Below are positions 20,908 through 32,904 of a stretch of 64,000 nucleotides of DNA, piece by piece. Location of the stretch: assembly GCA_029953675.1 (NCBI GenBank), contig JAMWBK010000004.1, positions 1,302,001 to 1,366,000 on the forward strand, written 5' to 3'. The number at the start of each line of letters is the position of its first letter. Positions within the stretch are counted from its first letter, which is position 1. The stretch comes from Rhodosorus marinus (taxonomy: Eukaryota; Rhodophyta; Stylonematophyceae; Stylonematales; Stylonemataceae). A program made the position numbers and the translations under genes. The notes beneath the pieces are model-generated. The model had not been told where the DNA came from, searched no databases, and worked only from the letters and a program-made list of their open reading frames with translations.

Positions 20908-21560
20908 CAGATGCGCGTAGGTATCTGGTCGCCTTAGGACAAGGAATAGAAAGGTCAACGTACTCACTCCGACGGGCGCTGAGATCAGTCACCACTAGAT
21001 CCGTCACCCGCTGCACCCCTGGTGCGTCAGCCCTATCAGTAATTGCCGTGGCCACGGGCAGAGATTCGCAGTACGCGGCAGCGATGTCAAACCCTACCTT
21101 TCGCGATTCGGCGGTGACATACCGGTTCGTCCCCCTCATTATTGAGTGCTTTGGCTTGATAGATAGTGTAGGTTCTCGCTGGCTGCGAGCTCTGTTTCGC
21201 AACGACCCAGGGCGTTTAGATAGTCTGCTCACGGAGCTTTCTTTGACCCTGTGGCGCTCCAATTCTGCTTTGTTTGTGGACGCGCGTCATCACCGTCTTG
21301 TCTCTCGCTTCTCAGGGTAGTTAGCCTCTGAATAAACGGATCTTCATCGAGTGCTTTGGTTTAGTTGATTGTGTCGGCTCTCGCTGGCTTCGTGGGCTCT
21401 TTCGTCACGGCCCAAGTCGTCTTGATAGCCTCCTCACGGAGCTATCCTTGACCTTATGGCGTTCCAACGCGGCTTTATTGTTCGACGCGCGTCATCAGCG
21501 TCTTGTTTCTCGCTTCTCAGGGTAGTTAGGCTCTGATAAACTGATGATGATGATGATGAC
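20908..21560. mobile_element. Inverted pair of LINE 3' regions plus second 3' end
   Basis: 20908-21060 (-) is a subfamily 1 endonuclease-region piece. It abuts 21061-21342 (+), a subfamily 2 3' end (...AATAAACGGATC). 21343-21560 (+) is a subfamily 1 3' end with tail (TGA)6 (CTGATAAACTGATGATGATG). The junction at 21060/21061 is a head-to-head inversion. Confidence 0.75.
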
Positions 21561-22790
21561 CAGCCAAGGAATTTCCCCTGGGTGCGCGACAGCATTTCCC
21601 GGGCGCCGATGAAGTCTTCTGCGCGCGGTGTAACCGATGATGATCGTTTATTCAGAGCCTAACTACCCTGAGAAGCGAGGTACAAGACGCTGATCACGCG
21701 TGTTCGACAATAAAGAAGCATTGGAACGCGCCACTGCAGCTCCCGTACAAGACCTCCAACCGAGAGTCTTCCATGGCTCAACCTCACGCCCTATTCCTCT
21801 ACAACTCCAGGTCAGCGATGAGACCATATAAAGGAAACTCATGAATTCTTGCCCTACCCTGGCCGAACGACTCGAAAAGGCAAGGCCCTCTGAACAAAAC
21901 CTGTCAAGCCTAGTGTCACTTGTGCAAAGGCTCTTCGTTCGTTTGTTCTTCTTCTACCCCAAGTGCGGCCTAGATCCTTCTAGTATAGTCGACTGCTCGA
22001 TTCTGATCTAATAACGGCTAATCCTAGTTACACCGAAATCCAATTCATAATAAAAACAACTGATCATCATCAGTCTGGGTCGCCACCGACGCAGCGTACC
22101 GGCCAGTCTGTCTGATTCTAGCCATGGCTATTCCATGGAAAACCTCAAGACCCGAACACTACGACCCAAAAAACAGCGAAAATAAATACAGATCCATAAA
22201 CATAGATACCCGCGTCATCATCCTCCATTTATTCAGAGCCTAACTACCCTGAGAAAAGCTAGAAACAAGACGCTCATGACGCGCGTCCAACAATAAAGTA
22301 GCATTGGAACGCCAGGGGGTCAAGGCAGCGTCGCGTCATCCGCGTCATCACCCGTTCATTTAGAGCGTCACTGCCTTGAGGAGGAGAAGCGAGACGCTGA
22401 TGACGTTCGTCCAACATTGAAGAAGCGTTTAAACCCAGAGCGTCGAATGATTCTCTCGTACGACACCCACACGGGGTTGTTAGTTTTTCAGGAAACCAGG
22501 GAGTCGAAGAGAGCTCCGGTGAGGAGGCTTTCAAGACGCCCTGTGTCATGCAAAAGAGCGCACGAAGCCAATGAAGTAAAGGCTAAAGCACTCGATGATG
22601 AATTGAACGAGCCGATATGACATTGCAGAGTCGCGAAGCGAAGAGGGCAGCATCGGATTCCTTCAAATGCCACGTTGCCTAGCAGTAGCTCCACGGCGCC
22701 GAGCGGACAAAGGAAGGTATCTGGTCTGCTGGTGAGACGGCAAGGAAAGGTCGATAACGATGCTTCGACTAGCAGTCAGACCGACTGGTC
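21561..22790 (-). mobile_element. Three old LINE 3'-end relics
   Basis: Minus-strand relics at about 21636-21745, 22208-22322 and 22325-22790 each begin (on +) with ATCATCATC-like tail, then TTTATTCAGAGC or TTCATTTAGAGC and a diverged 3' coding region. The last reaches back to the SEYIDLSIP-equivalent region (VIDLSLPSHQQTRYLP) and is the most diverged copy in the window, so it belongs to an older subfamily. The bases between (about 21746-22207) show no coding frame. Confidence 0.7.
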
Positions 22791-24041
22791 TTTCACCTCC
22801 TTGAACCTCAGAATTGTACTGAGTATAAAATAGAAACCAACCCTGAACATACGGATGGACGGTTTTCCGCGTCCTGCTTATCAACATGGACTATGAGGTA
22901 GGTCAGGAGCACAACTGAATCACGTGCCTGTACTGCAGGAAATCATCAGAAGCCGATGTAAACTCCAATCCTCAGTCTGTGTATTCCTCTTAACTCGTCA
23001 ATCTTGATTTTATTTAAAGTCAGATCGTCAAGCTTAACGCAAATCCCTGTGTACATATAGTAAATGAGAGAAGCTTGTAGAAACGTTCAGATCCTACCAT
23101 CCGCGAGCAAGACCACAACTACTAATAATAGACAGCCTTATGTCGTTGAATGTCAATCCGATGACTACAAAAAGCAGAAGACCCGCTCAGGCCTTCTGCA
23201 TATTGTGCTAGGACGTGACAGAGCAACGCAAGCAACACGGGCGGGACACTCGGAGGACCTGGGACCGTTTTATCTCCATGCACAAATAGCGAACCATTCA
23301 GATCGCCGTAACTATCTTAAAGCTCACGTAACCCCAGCAGGCAGGGATACACCCTCAAAAAGCGACTGGAGTGCCCCCGGGGGCAGGCAGTGCACTAGCC
23401 CAGCTTCTCTAAGAAATGAAATGTAGGCGCCCAAGAATGCAACTAGCTTGAACGCGGAACTGGTTGGCGCAGGCAGGCTCGCTAAGAAAAGAACAAAAAC
23501 AAATCTAACCAATCTAGGGTTTGTGATCCCCACGGCGTTATTCCAGAACCTTTGACCGAGTTGCACTCGGTAAGAAGTACTGCCGATCGTTTTGTAGCTG
23601 GCGAAAAGGTGTCGAATAGAGATGCTCCGGAGCTTCAGCATCATCCGCAATCAGGGATTGGGAACTGAGAGTAGGTGAAGCCGGTTGATCGTGCTGCCAG
23701 CGGTGGTTGAAGGAGGAGGAAGGGACCGAGTCGAAAACTTCCAGCGAGTAATGATGAAGACTCGAGGTTTGTATGTAAAGAACGCAGTACTATGAAGTAG
23801 GAGTAGCACGAGCTAGTTGGTTTTGCCGAATTGGTTTTCGTTTGGGAAAGTGGTGTTGCTGGGAGTAGAAGGGATCGGGGAATGATCGATGCATGTATTG
23901 GGCGGCGATTTGGGGGCTGCAGCATGAGAGACTACATGTCTAAAGGTTGACTGTAGGAGCGGTGAGGGGCCCTTGCTTTGAGTTGTGTGTGTGTGGGCAG
24001 GTGTTGATCTAGAAGGGCGTTGTGGTTGGATTGAGGGATAC
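22791..24041. other. Intergenic, no gene seen
   Basis: About 1.25 kb between the last retrotransposon relic and VPS54. Reading frames up to 120 codons exist, but none shows a domain or splice-supported structure. The part nearest VPS54 presumably holds its promoter. Confidence 0.4.
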
Positions 24042-27000
24042 ATGGAACCAAACGGTAGTATGTCTCGGTCAGAACGACCGTCTTTCGGTGGTGTCTTCGG
24101 AGGAAAAGAACTTGGGCGTAAGATCAAGCAGCTGGAGTATGATATCGAGCAGGTCGATGGTGAAACGGTGGACAGCGGTCGCCGCTGGCAGAACTTTCAG
24201 TCCATTACAGAAGTCCTGCAGGATCCAGACTCGGGCAACCCGCCAGTGTCGGATATTTCGCTGGCTGGAGGCCCTAAAACACCGAATTTTGGGCCCGAAA
24301 TCTCTATGCAGGTTTGTTTCAGTTAGAGGAGCTTCACTCCTTGTCCCTAGGAACGGTGCGAGATCAACCTGAGCTGAACCCACTAGCCCTCTGCCTGTTT
24401 TCTTGCTTATTCAACCTTGGCAACCTACAGTCATTTGAGCCCTATTTAATGCTATTCACGCCACGATATGAAGAGTACAAATCTCTCGAAGCGTACGCGA
24501 CTGTAAAAGGCCGTGATTTGAAAAACCCTCTGCCTCAATCAACACCTCAACCGCTTCAGGAAGATATCTCATCGATCCCAAGATCATATTTTGAGGAAAA
24601 GTATTCTCTGTCGATGTCGCAGGAACTGTTCGAGGCGCAAGATCGAGATCATAAATTCTCAAGGTACTGCTCCTCTATGTGCCTACGTATCACCTTGAGA
24701 GCGATCACTTTGAATAACCAAGCGCGACTGAATTCCCAACCCTCAACCACCACTTCCACTCGCTTCAATTGTGATTCATCATCGCAGTCCCGAAGCGGTT
24801 CGACTGACCAGGGAGAAGATCGATGGATATCTATCCGTTGTGGAAAGGCAGCTATATGAGCGTGTTTTAGAGCGGAAGAAGGTACTAGAAGATGCCATGG
24901 CAAAAGTTGATTCACTACGAGAACTCATTGAGCAAGGTTGCCAAGCGGCTGTAAGTGGATTTTAATTGAAAAACAACCAGATTTTCATTGCGTTGAAACT
25001 TCAGAAGCACGGTAGACGCGGTCGGCATCATGCTCCGCAAGCGGTCACTAAGCATTAGATTTGTCGTGCTCTTCTCTGGACCGTCGTCTCATGATCTACC
25101 CCTGGTGCTGCTCGTGTACATGGCTGCGTGATGTTCTCAACTCGTGAATCTAGTCGTTGCTGAGATCACGTGTGGGCTCGGTCGTGAGCTCGTGGGAGGA
25201 GGGAGCGCTTCAGTTGTCTAGTTTATACAAACGACGGGCGAATATGCAGAAGCTGTTGGACGCTTTGAGTCGAGGGAGTGACGGTCGCGCTTCTCCCCAG
25301 CTGGTTGAGCTCTTGTTGAGAGGCTCAGACTATGCATCGGCAATGGATGCTTGCAATGCAGCACAACTTGCCCTCGTCTCTGAACACCTTCGTGAGGCGA
25401 AGGCCTTCCAACCGGCAAGGGAGCGAATTGCAGAGGCGGCCAAGCGAGTAGATGAGGGCCTCTTAGCAGACTTTGAGACGGTGGTGAAGGAAATTGAGAC
25501 ATTCGAGGGAGAGGACTTTGAGGACACGATATGCCCAATTGTGTCATCCGTGGTCAAGCTGAAGAGGTTACCACGACTGCTCAACTGGGTCAAGGAAAAC
25601 CGCGAGGCAAAGTTTAAACAGATCGTTGAGGACACTTCTGATCCAGTTGAGGCAATGCAGTTGATGAAAAATGCGATCAAGACGGCATCCAAGGTGTTTG
25701 AAACCCTGCCCAAGGAACAGGTCGTCGTTCAGTACGCGGAGACCATCTGCGGAGATGCTCAAGCCCGCGCCGCTGAGCTCGTCCGGTCGTCCCTGTACGG
25801 CGTTCGATCGCTTATAAATGATGATGCCAAAGGACTCGAAAAGGCCGCCAGCATCCTCACAGCGGGGCTCAACTTCAACAGCGAGTCCGAGTCCCTCCTT
25901 GGGGTAAGGAGGGGTAGGTTCAGCTACTTGAGGGCGGCGGCTTCGGAGCGAGTGGCCGCCTACACATCGACTCTGTACAGAGTCCATTTCGAGCGATTAA
26001 CGAAGCAGCTGAAAGCGGAACGATGGGTGGAGGTGAAAGTGCCAAAAGAGATTCAGCTCATGATCTTGGATCTCCGCGAATCAGCCACTAGTTCCTCAGC
26101 GTCTGCTTTATCGGCGGCGAAGAGGAAGGACTCCAAGAAGCCAAAGCGGGAGTACGACTTTGTGTCGCTCGATGACGACGATGAATACGACGTTGAGGAG
26201 GAGCTTGGACGTGGTGAGCTGGCCAGGATGGGAAGCAATGAAAAGCAGCGGAGTGACATGGAAAAGCTTCGAATGCTGGCCGCCACTGCTCTGGATGACT
26301 CGGAGACTGCTGAGCACCTCTACGTGGGCTCGGAGAAGTTTAAGGTGGTTGAGTCTGCGATGGAGATGGTCCGCAGCTCGGTGATGTTCGCTTCAGTCAC
26401 TCGGGTGCTGCCGTTTGGGGAGGAGCTAGGACGGAGAGTGGTGGAGCTGGTAAGAACCTTTCACGAGCTCACGAGCAAGCAGGTTCTGGGGGCGCAGGCG
26501 CTCAATACAGCGGGTCTTCGCGGTATCTCTGCGCGTCACCTTGCGTTAGCGTCTCAGAGCATTGCCATGGCACATGCGCTGCTCCCGCTACTCTCAAAGT
26601 CGATCAAGGATCACTTGCAACCAGCTGTGCGGCCAATATTTGAGCAAGGCGTGGCGTCCCTCAGCGCCGACCTCTTGAAGCATCAGCATCAAATGCTGGA
26701 TAAGATTTATATGGTCATGATGGAACGCTTTGAGTTCCAGAAAGCAGTTCTGCTACGCCTCCCGTGGCAATCGGAAGCAAAGCTTCGAGAGGAACCAAAC
26801 CCGAGTGGATACATGGAATCTCTGATGAAAGAGACGAACGTGCTCCATCGCATTCTCCTCAACATTTTGTCCAGAAAACAGCTTTTTGATGTGTATACGA
26901 GACTGGGTAGCGCGTTCGGATCCAAACTCATTGATACTTACGCCACACTGGACACTTCCAACGACTGGGTGCGACGACGCATCGCCTCAGATGTCTCCTA

Positions 27001-27721
27001 CCTGAGGTAATGAGATCTCCACCACAAGCCACAACTGTGAAGCAACCGTGAAGTCTCGATGGCCTGCTTGTGCTGCATGCTCAAACTTCTCCCTTGTGCA
27101 GGTTGAAACTGCTTGCAATGGAGGCGGTCATTTCTACCTCAGATGTACATACGATGGAGTCAGTTGAGGAGCTTTACGCGCAGCACTGTCCAGACAGAGC
27201 ACAAGCTAGTAAGCAAAGCACAGGTATGAAACTGGAGCTTGATCTTTTCAAAGTTTTGCGGACGGGACATTGCCAAAAAGTGACCTAACCGCCATGAGGA
27301 AGATTCTTTTCTTGTATCTCTAGTCTCCGCAGTCGCCAAGAAAACGGAAAAGGGGATCCGCGCGGAGGAAACCATCGAGCACTTCACCACTGATCCCGTA
27401 GTAGAAGAAACAGAGGAGTTGAGTACGACTGAGGAGAACGTCGGCCTTAAGGTCCAGGAGACACCCCCTGACGAACCTCAGCCAACGCCAGGTTCGACCA
27501 GTTTGGATGAGGACGTTCCAGAGGAAACTGAGGATGTACCAAACGAGACGGGTCCATCTTGGAGCCAAGCCACGAATAGCGAGGGCAAGGACTCCAGCGG
27601 TCCGATGGAGGCCCTTCAGGGAAATCCGCCTCGCTCCGAATCGAAACCAGGAGAACGTTTTCTTGAAGACGAGCTGAACGCTGGGGAACCGGAGCCTCGG
27701 AACCCTGAAAAATCAACTTGA
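24042..27721 (+). CDS. VPS54: VPS54-like subunit of the GARP tethering complex
   Basis: Six predicted exons: 24042-24311, 24431-24663, 24788-24950, 25154-27006, 27102-27223, 27324-27721. They give 1012 residues, close to the usual VPS54 length of just under 1000. GARP (VPS51-54) tethers endosome-derived vesicles at the trans-Golgi. The N-terminal part has the coiled-coil run LTREKIDGYLSVVERQLYER, followed by helical TSLLR/SLYKRR-type repeats. The diagnostic C-terminal block FKVVESAMEMVRSSVM...GLRGISARHLALASQS matches the VPS54 C-terminal domain. An acidic/Pro-rich tail of about 130 residues (exon 6) is unusual and poorly conserved by nature. A highly charged insert (KKPKREYDFVSLDDDDEYD) interrupts the middle. 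All five introns are GT-AG, 95-203 nt, with matching phases. Family assignment is good. Exact first ATG and tail are predictions. Confidence 0.78.
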
Positions 27722-28868
27722 ACTTGAGGTTGGCTGCGGCCTGTTCTCTAGAAACGGGTTACAAGAAGAGTACTCTTAACGGACCGGGCCAGAGAAGTGT
27801 TTATGACCATCTGGATAACTTAGGGTTGCCGATTGCGCTCAATACTGAGGTCGCCGCCCAATTGTGAATAAAGGAATTCTTAACTGAACTGGCTAGGGAA
27901 AAGCCCGAAATGGCATTCGTAGAGTTCATGAGGTCGAGAATGCTCCGACTCCGCTCAGGCTTGGGCCGCCTAGGTGTCACTCAGCTTGGGGACTGGTACC
28001 TACGAGAGGCACCGAATAGGATTGTTCATGCGAATCGCTGCCTAGCAAGGCGGCCGTAGACCCGAACAGAAGCATCACCCCTATGTTCAACAAGCGTTTT
28101 CCATTTTTTCTCTCCACTGGATAGTTTCATTAACATATGTGCAATTCGAACGAGAGAGCCGCCTAGGTGTCACTCAGCTTGGGGACTGGTACCTACGAGA
28201 GGCACCGAATAGGATTGTTCATGCGAATCGCTGCCTCGCAAGGCGGCCGTAGACCCGAACAGAAGCATCACCCCTATGTTCAACAAGCGTTTTCCATTTT
28301 TTCTCTCCACTGGATAGTTTCATTAACATATGTGCAATTCGAACGAGAGAATTAACGAATTCGTTACAAAGTCCATTCGATCAACAAAGGCCCGCAGTGC
28401 ATTCCACACCTCAGTCCTGAGCTGGTAGTAGCTCTTGGGCAGCGACGGGTCTCTCGCCTCGGGGGCTGAAATAGGCGAGTCAAAGGCACAGCTTAAAATC
28501 GGTATGGATCTCAACATAGCAGTTGCCCACTTTCCAAACCTCTGCCTCCTTGGCCAGGGTTCGCCCCGGACCTTGAAGCGCCTGAAACGTGCTGCCAACG
28601 CACAACTGGCGAGCAGCGCTCACAACCGCTCCAACTGATACCAGAACGTCGTCGTAGGCTGGATCCTTCCCACATCCTCTACCAAACATTGGATGAACGG
28701 ACCTTCTTCACAACTTGAAATACTACTAAAAGCACTCTTTGGTGTCCTCTCCCGCACTAGCTATTTTCAAATGGAAGTCTTCCTATTCACAGATACTTCA
28801 ATCATCAGTAGTTTCCACATCTCACGTAGGAAGCTCTTCTCGGACCCAGACGAGATTTGATTCCCTGT
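27722..28868. other. Convergent intergenic region
   Basis: Between the 3' ends of VPS54 (+) and the RING gene (-). It contains the 193-bp tandem duplication at 27965-28350. At 28350-28690 a minus-strand reading frame (DPAYDDVLVSVGAVVSAARQ) could be an exon or old coding sequence, but I could not connect it to a gene. Confidence 0.5.
27965..28350. repeat. 193-bp direct tandem duplication
   Basis: 27965-28157 and 28158-28350 are adjacent copies starting GCCGCCTAGGTGTCACTCAG and ending CGAACGAGAGA. I see one substitution (GCCTAGCAAGG versus GCCTCGCAAGG). No coding role is apparent. Confidence 0.92.
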
Positions 28869-30189
28869 TCACGTCAACAGTCTCAGCTCGGGGGGAACAT
28901 TCTCAAGTCTCTCATCAAGGAAGACTTCTCGATTCCCGTCGGCGAACCCTTCCTCCTGACTCTCTTCCTCCTTTGGTACTGATGGGACAACTTCCACTTT
29001 GCAAACTGGGCAGGTCTTATTCTCTCGCAACCAACTGTCCACGCACCGGACATGGAATACATGGTCACACCTGTATCAAATGACAGCGCCACCAAAACGA
29101 ATTGAAGGCATTCAGTGACCGGCTGTCCCAACTGCGCCCATTTGTCTGAAAGCGGTAAGAAAAAAATATCCCTACCTCAACCTGCGAACCACCTCATCTT
29201 CCAGAAGATCCTCCAGACAAATTGAACATGCCTTTTCTTCATCCAATCGCTCCTGGTCATGTGTACAAACATTTTCGGTCGGAATCGAGTCTAGCTCTTC
29301 CTCAGTAAGACCTTTGATAACCTTTCCCATGTGCTCTTCAAGGGCAAGCATCTCTTCATACGTTAAATCATCTATGAACTCCAGAACTCTTATCTGCTGA
29401 GCTGCAGTTGGGTGCGGGCCTGAGCCAAAAAGTGACCTAGATAGTGTCCAAGGAATCACGGATGACAGAAATATGGAACATTCAGCGTCTCAACTCTATG
29501 TGGTTTCCGGAACTAAATAGGGGGAAAGGCTCTTCCCCCGCTTACCGATTTCGTCTCCGCACGTTCCATCCTCGCGATAACGACCACCTCTGCCTCCCGT
29601 ACATCGTTCTTCTAAATCCACCTCTTCGTAAATGGCGTCGATCGTGCTGACGAGTCTCGATATCCTCAAACGTCTCAAACGAAGAGCGCCATAGTTCATA
29701 AAATAAGGAAGACTCAACAATTCCTACCAGGGACTCTCCCCGTTCATATGAATCTGTCGGTTTCCAAACAGTTCAACAAGCATAAGGGTTTTCAGTTCCA
29801 CAACAGCAAAAAAAATAACCGTCAAACACGTCGAGGATTCCATGTCGAGAACAAGCTCCTTAGGCTTGCGTCCATAAAGCTCAACACCCAAAACGGGACA
29901 TGACCAGAGCATGAGATTGCTTACCCCGACCAGAACGCGCAGAAAGAATTGAACCATCCACTGGGAAAACCGGAGTATCAACACTTTCGTTCTCTTGCGA
30001 CGCATCATCATATCCCGAATTCCCATTGAATACCTCACCAGGCGAATTATCGGCATCTGTACTTAAGTCTCGACTAGGCCCCGCGGCTGCTTTTTTCCTT
30101 CTAAACACAGACCTAGTCTTCGACAGCACGTTCGAAAAAGACATTCTTCTCTGCCCGCGTCCCCTCTCATCCAATCTCTTGCTATCCAT
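28869..30189 (-). CDS. RING-H2 E3 ubiquitin ligase, BIG BROTHER-like
   Basis: Four predicted exons (30189-29925, 29753-29546, 29436-29176, 29070-28869) give 311 residues. The C-terminus has a complete RING-H2: C228-x2-C231-x14-C246-x-H248-x2-H251-x2-C254-x10-C265-x2-C268, with the usual Trp after the sixth ligand. It would bind an E2 and transfer ubiquitin. Just before it lies [19 protein letters not shown]...[10 protein letters not shown], the short helical motif typical of plant BIG BROTHER-type ligases. The N-terminal half is basic and Ser-rich with no recognised domain and no transmembrane segment in this model. The frame is open across three GT-AG introns with phases 1, 2, 2. An alternative start exists downstream (MSFSNV). 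Substrate unknown. Confidence 0.8.
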
Positions 30190-32904
30190 TAAAACCTCCC
30201 ACGAAGCAACTCGCAACCTTCGCAATCCGCGCCAACGCTCGTTCTAAACCACAAACCCACACCTTTTCCCACTAAAGCAAACTCACAATTTCCTCCCTTT
30301 CAAAGCACACCTAAACACAGTTTCTCGCGGAGAAAAATGCATAACAACGCCCATCAAGCTTCCCCCCACTTCCCAATTAAATGAAATCCATTTACCCCCT
30401 ACCTCTTACTGCCTTCCTCTCCTCTCCTCTCCTCCCTTCTCCCCCCTCGCCACCCGTTTCCAACCCTCCCTCATCGTAAATCTCACGACATTACTCACTT
30501 TCACGCTTTCCTCTGCCTCCAAAAACAAACTCCAATAGCCTCATATCCGAAGTTTCGAACTTCTAAATCATCTCTAAATCCCCAAAATATCCTAAATCTC
30601 TAAATTCCGTCCTAAACAGGCGAAAAGGGGAGTGCTTACACACAAACTTCCACCTATCTGGTCCTTTTCCTGTAAGGTATTCAATCAATGAACGTGAATG
30701 ATGATTAGATTTCAGTCTTTATCGTGGGAACGGAAGGCTGTCTGCAAATTGAGAATTCTGAACAACAGAATTGGGGCATACGGGGAGCAAAAGCGTTCCG
30801 CAACTTAGTATAAGAAAGCAGACAGAAAAGAGTGGAGGGCACAGGAGAAGAACACTCAACGGAAAGGCAAAGCTCATAGTGACCACCGCAAAGCCCTCTG
30901 ATCTTTCTCCAGTTGCTTCGATCGGCGTTCAGGAGGTCGCAGTGGAAATGGCTTGGGAATTTTTGCCAAAAGGGCATCAATCTACTTTTCTTTAGATTCT
31001 CTGTAGGATTGACACCCCAAAAGTCCGCAAATATGCACGGAGGCTCTCAGCGGCTGCCGCCTGCACTGAAGGATGGAAGATCGATTCCAATCTTCCGCTT
31101 ACAGCAACAGGCTGAGCAAACTGGGACCTAAGCTAAACAGCACGATCTGGCAAGAATACGCAGAGATTGCGATAGGAGCTCTGCGTACGGATCGGCTGGA
31201 CAATGGTGGTGGTTTTGGTGACAATCCTCTGGTCTTTACACGCACGAGGCCCCGTTAAGCAGGGTTAGTCTGCCCTTTACCCTTTGATAGTGTTCAGCAG
31301 GCAGCGCATATTTCACCCAGACCATAGCCTCTTTTGTTACCCTTCGCCCTCGGGGGGGATCCAAATACATGCGATGAAATTGAGATTCCCTCAGTGCCCA
31401 TGACGGTTTTTGTGTATGTTCTCCACATACTTCGGGAACTGGGATGATGATCAGCAGTTCTTCCCCCTCCCCCTTTTTGGCAGTTGACTTTATGAAGGGT
31501 TCTGCTTATAGGGTAAACCCCAAATGGCAGTGAAATTACTCTTGAATAAATTATTATTTATGAAGGGTTTTTTCTTTTGCTAGAACAGTTTTAGGGAGGG
31601 TAGGCTTCTGTCAGGAAAAAGTTGGGGTGCGTTGAAGAGGGGGGGGGGGGTAGGGGATGCGTTTTGAGTATTTTCTTGGATGATTGGTTGGCGCTGGCAT
31701 CTTTTTCCCTCACAGGATTCCCAAACGGATTTTTTTTCGTACTGTTTTATTGTATCGCCTGTCATGCCAGGTCCCCATTCGAGAAAGAAACCCAGCGCCT
31801 TGACAAAAAGTGCGCATGTGAAGTCCAGTTTGACAATAATCAGGAATACTGTTATTAATACGAATAAACAAATTAGGCTTACGTGGAAAACGTCAACACA
31901 ACGTAAAAGGGGGAGAGGGGGGTAGATTCGTTTCACTGTCTTGTTGCCCACCCACTAAAACGTTAAGCTGTTCTTCTTGCTGAACCCTGCTTAACGTTTT
32001 ATACGATATAGAAGAAGGAGGAATTAATTTATAAAATTTCAAGCTCGAAAGAAGGCCATATTTTTGTGTTACATGAATGCTTGATAGAAACCCTACTTCC
32101 TGAGTTCGCCGAGCATGCTTCAAAATTTTAATTTTGTTTCTGTAAAAAAAGAAGAGACACATTCAGCCAACAGAAACTTGTACTAATGGAAACACTCGGA
32201 GACACTTTGAATTCTGTTAAATACAATTACAATATGGATGGAGAGTCATTATGCATCTGCTGGCGTGGGGTCCTGGGTCGCGATCGAGTTGCTGTTGTTG
32301 TGGGTCTGCCGTAGTGAGAGCGATGAAGGAGGCCACGAAGGCAAACGTGGCGAAATCCACCTTCGCAAAGAAATCGTCCGCAGTTACGGAGCGCTGACGC
32401 AGGTTCTATATATTTGTTAATGAACTATAATCGTGATTTCGTCAGGAAGAGCGGGTACCTTGTATAAGCAAAGCGTCGAGCACTGTTAGTTTCAGCGATG
32501 AAAGTAGGGCGATTGTTGAGAGATCTCAATTCTCGGGATGCGACGCTGATTGACCGGCCCGTCCAGAGCAGAAAAATGAACGTATGCATTATATGGTAGT
32601 GCTGCTGCGGATCCGGGACGACCACCCTCATGCCGTTTCCATGGTATTCCTTCGTTGATTAATAGGACCAAAACGGTACGGCACATGTACTAACTGCGTT
32701 CTGATATCCAACGAGATGAACTTCTGATTTGGGTGGGGTAAATCATCGTGCTGCAGCGACGGTGGCAAATTGCGTCCTGTTAAGCAGCAGACATGGAGCG
32801 ATCCAGAAACGCCCTTTTTGCCAAAAAGTAGAAGCTATTTATACACTGTACATACAATCCTAGAATTCCCATTCCATGGGCAGCTTTGCCCATTGATCGA
32901 GCGT
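30190..32904. other. Long intergenic stretch, no supported gene
   Basis: The first 450 bases upstream of the RING gene are CT-rich (30400-30480), plausibly its promoter or leader. A 61-codon plus-strand frame at 31073-31258 (MEDRFQSSAYSNRLSKLG) has protein-like composition but no supporting exon. The rest is AT-rich, with a G-run at 31640-31655. No RNA gene recognised. Confidence 0.4.

Noticed and set aside
1924-22790. CRISPR array, prophage, operon or other prokaryotic features
   Set aside because: No spaced direct repeats of CRISPR type. Spliceosomal introns, non-LTR elements and nuclear-transport genes show eukaryotic DNA.
28323-28690. Minus-strand frames DPAYDDVLVSVGAVVSAARQ and RTEVWNALRAFVDRMDFV
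   Set aside because: Composition is protein-like, but no phase-compatible splice joins the two, and the second runs into the 193-bp duplication. Kept as a note, not a gene.
31073-31258. 61-codon plus-strand frame starting MEDRFQSSAY
   Set aside because: Plausible composition, but an isolated short frame with a stop directly upstream and no homologue recognised.
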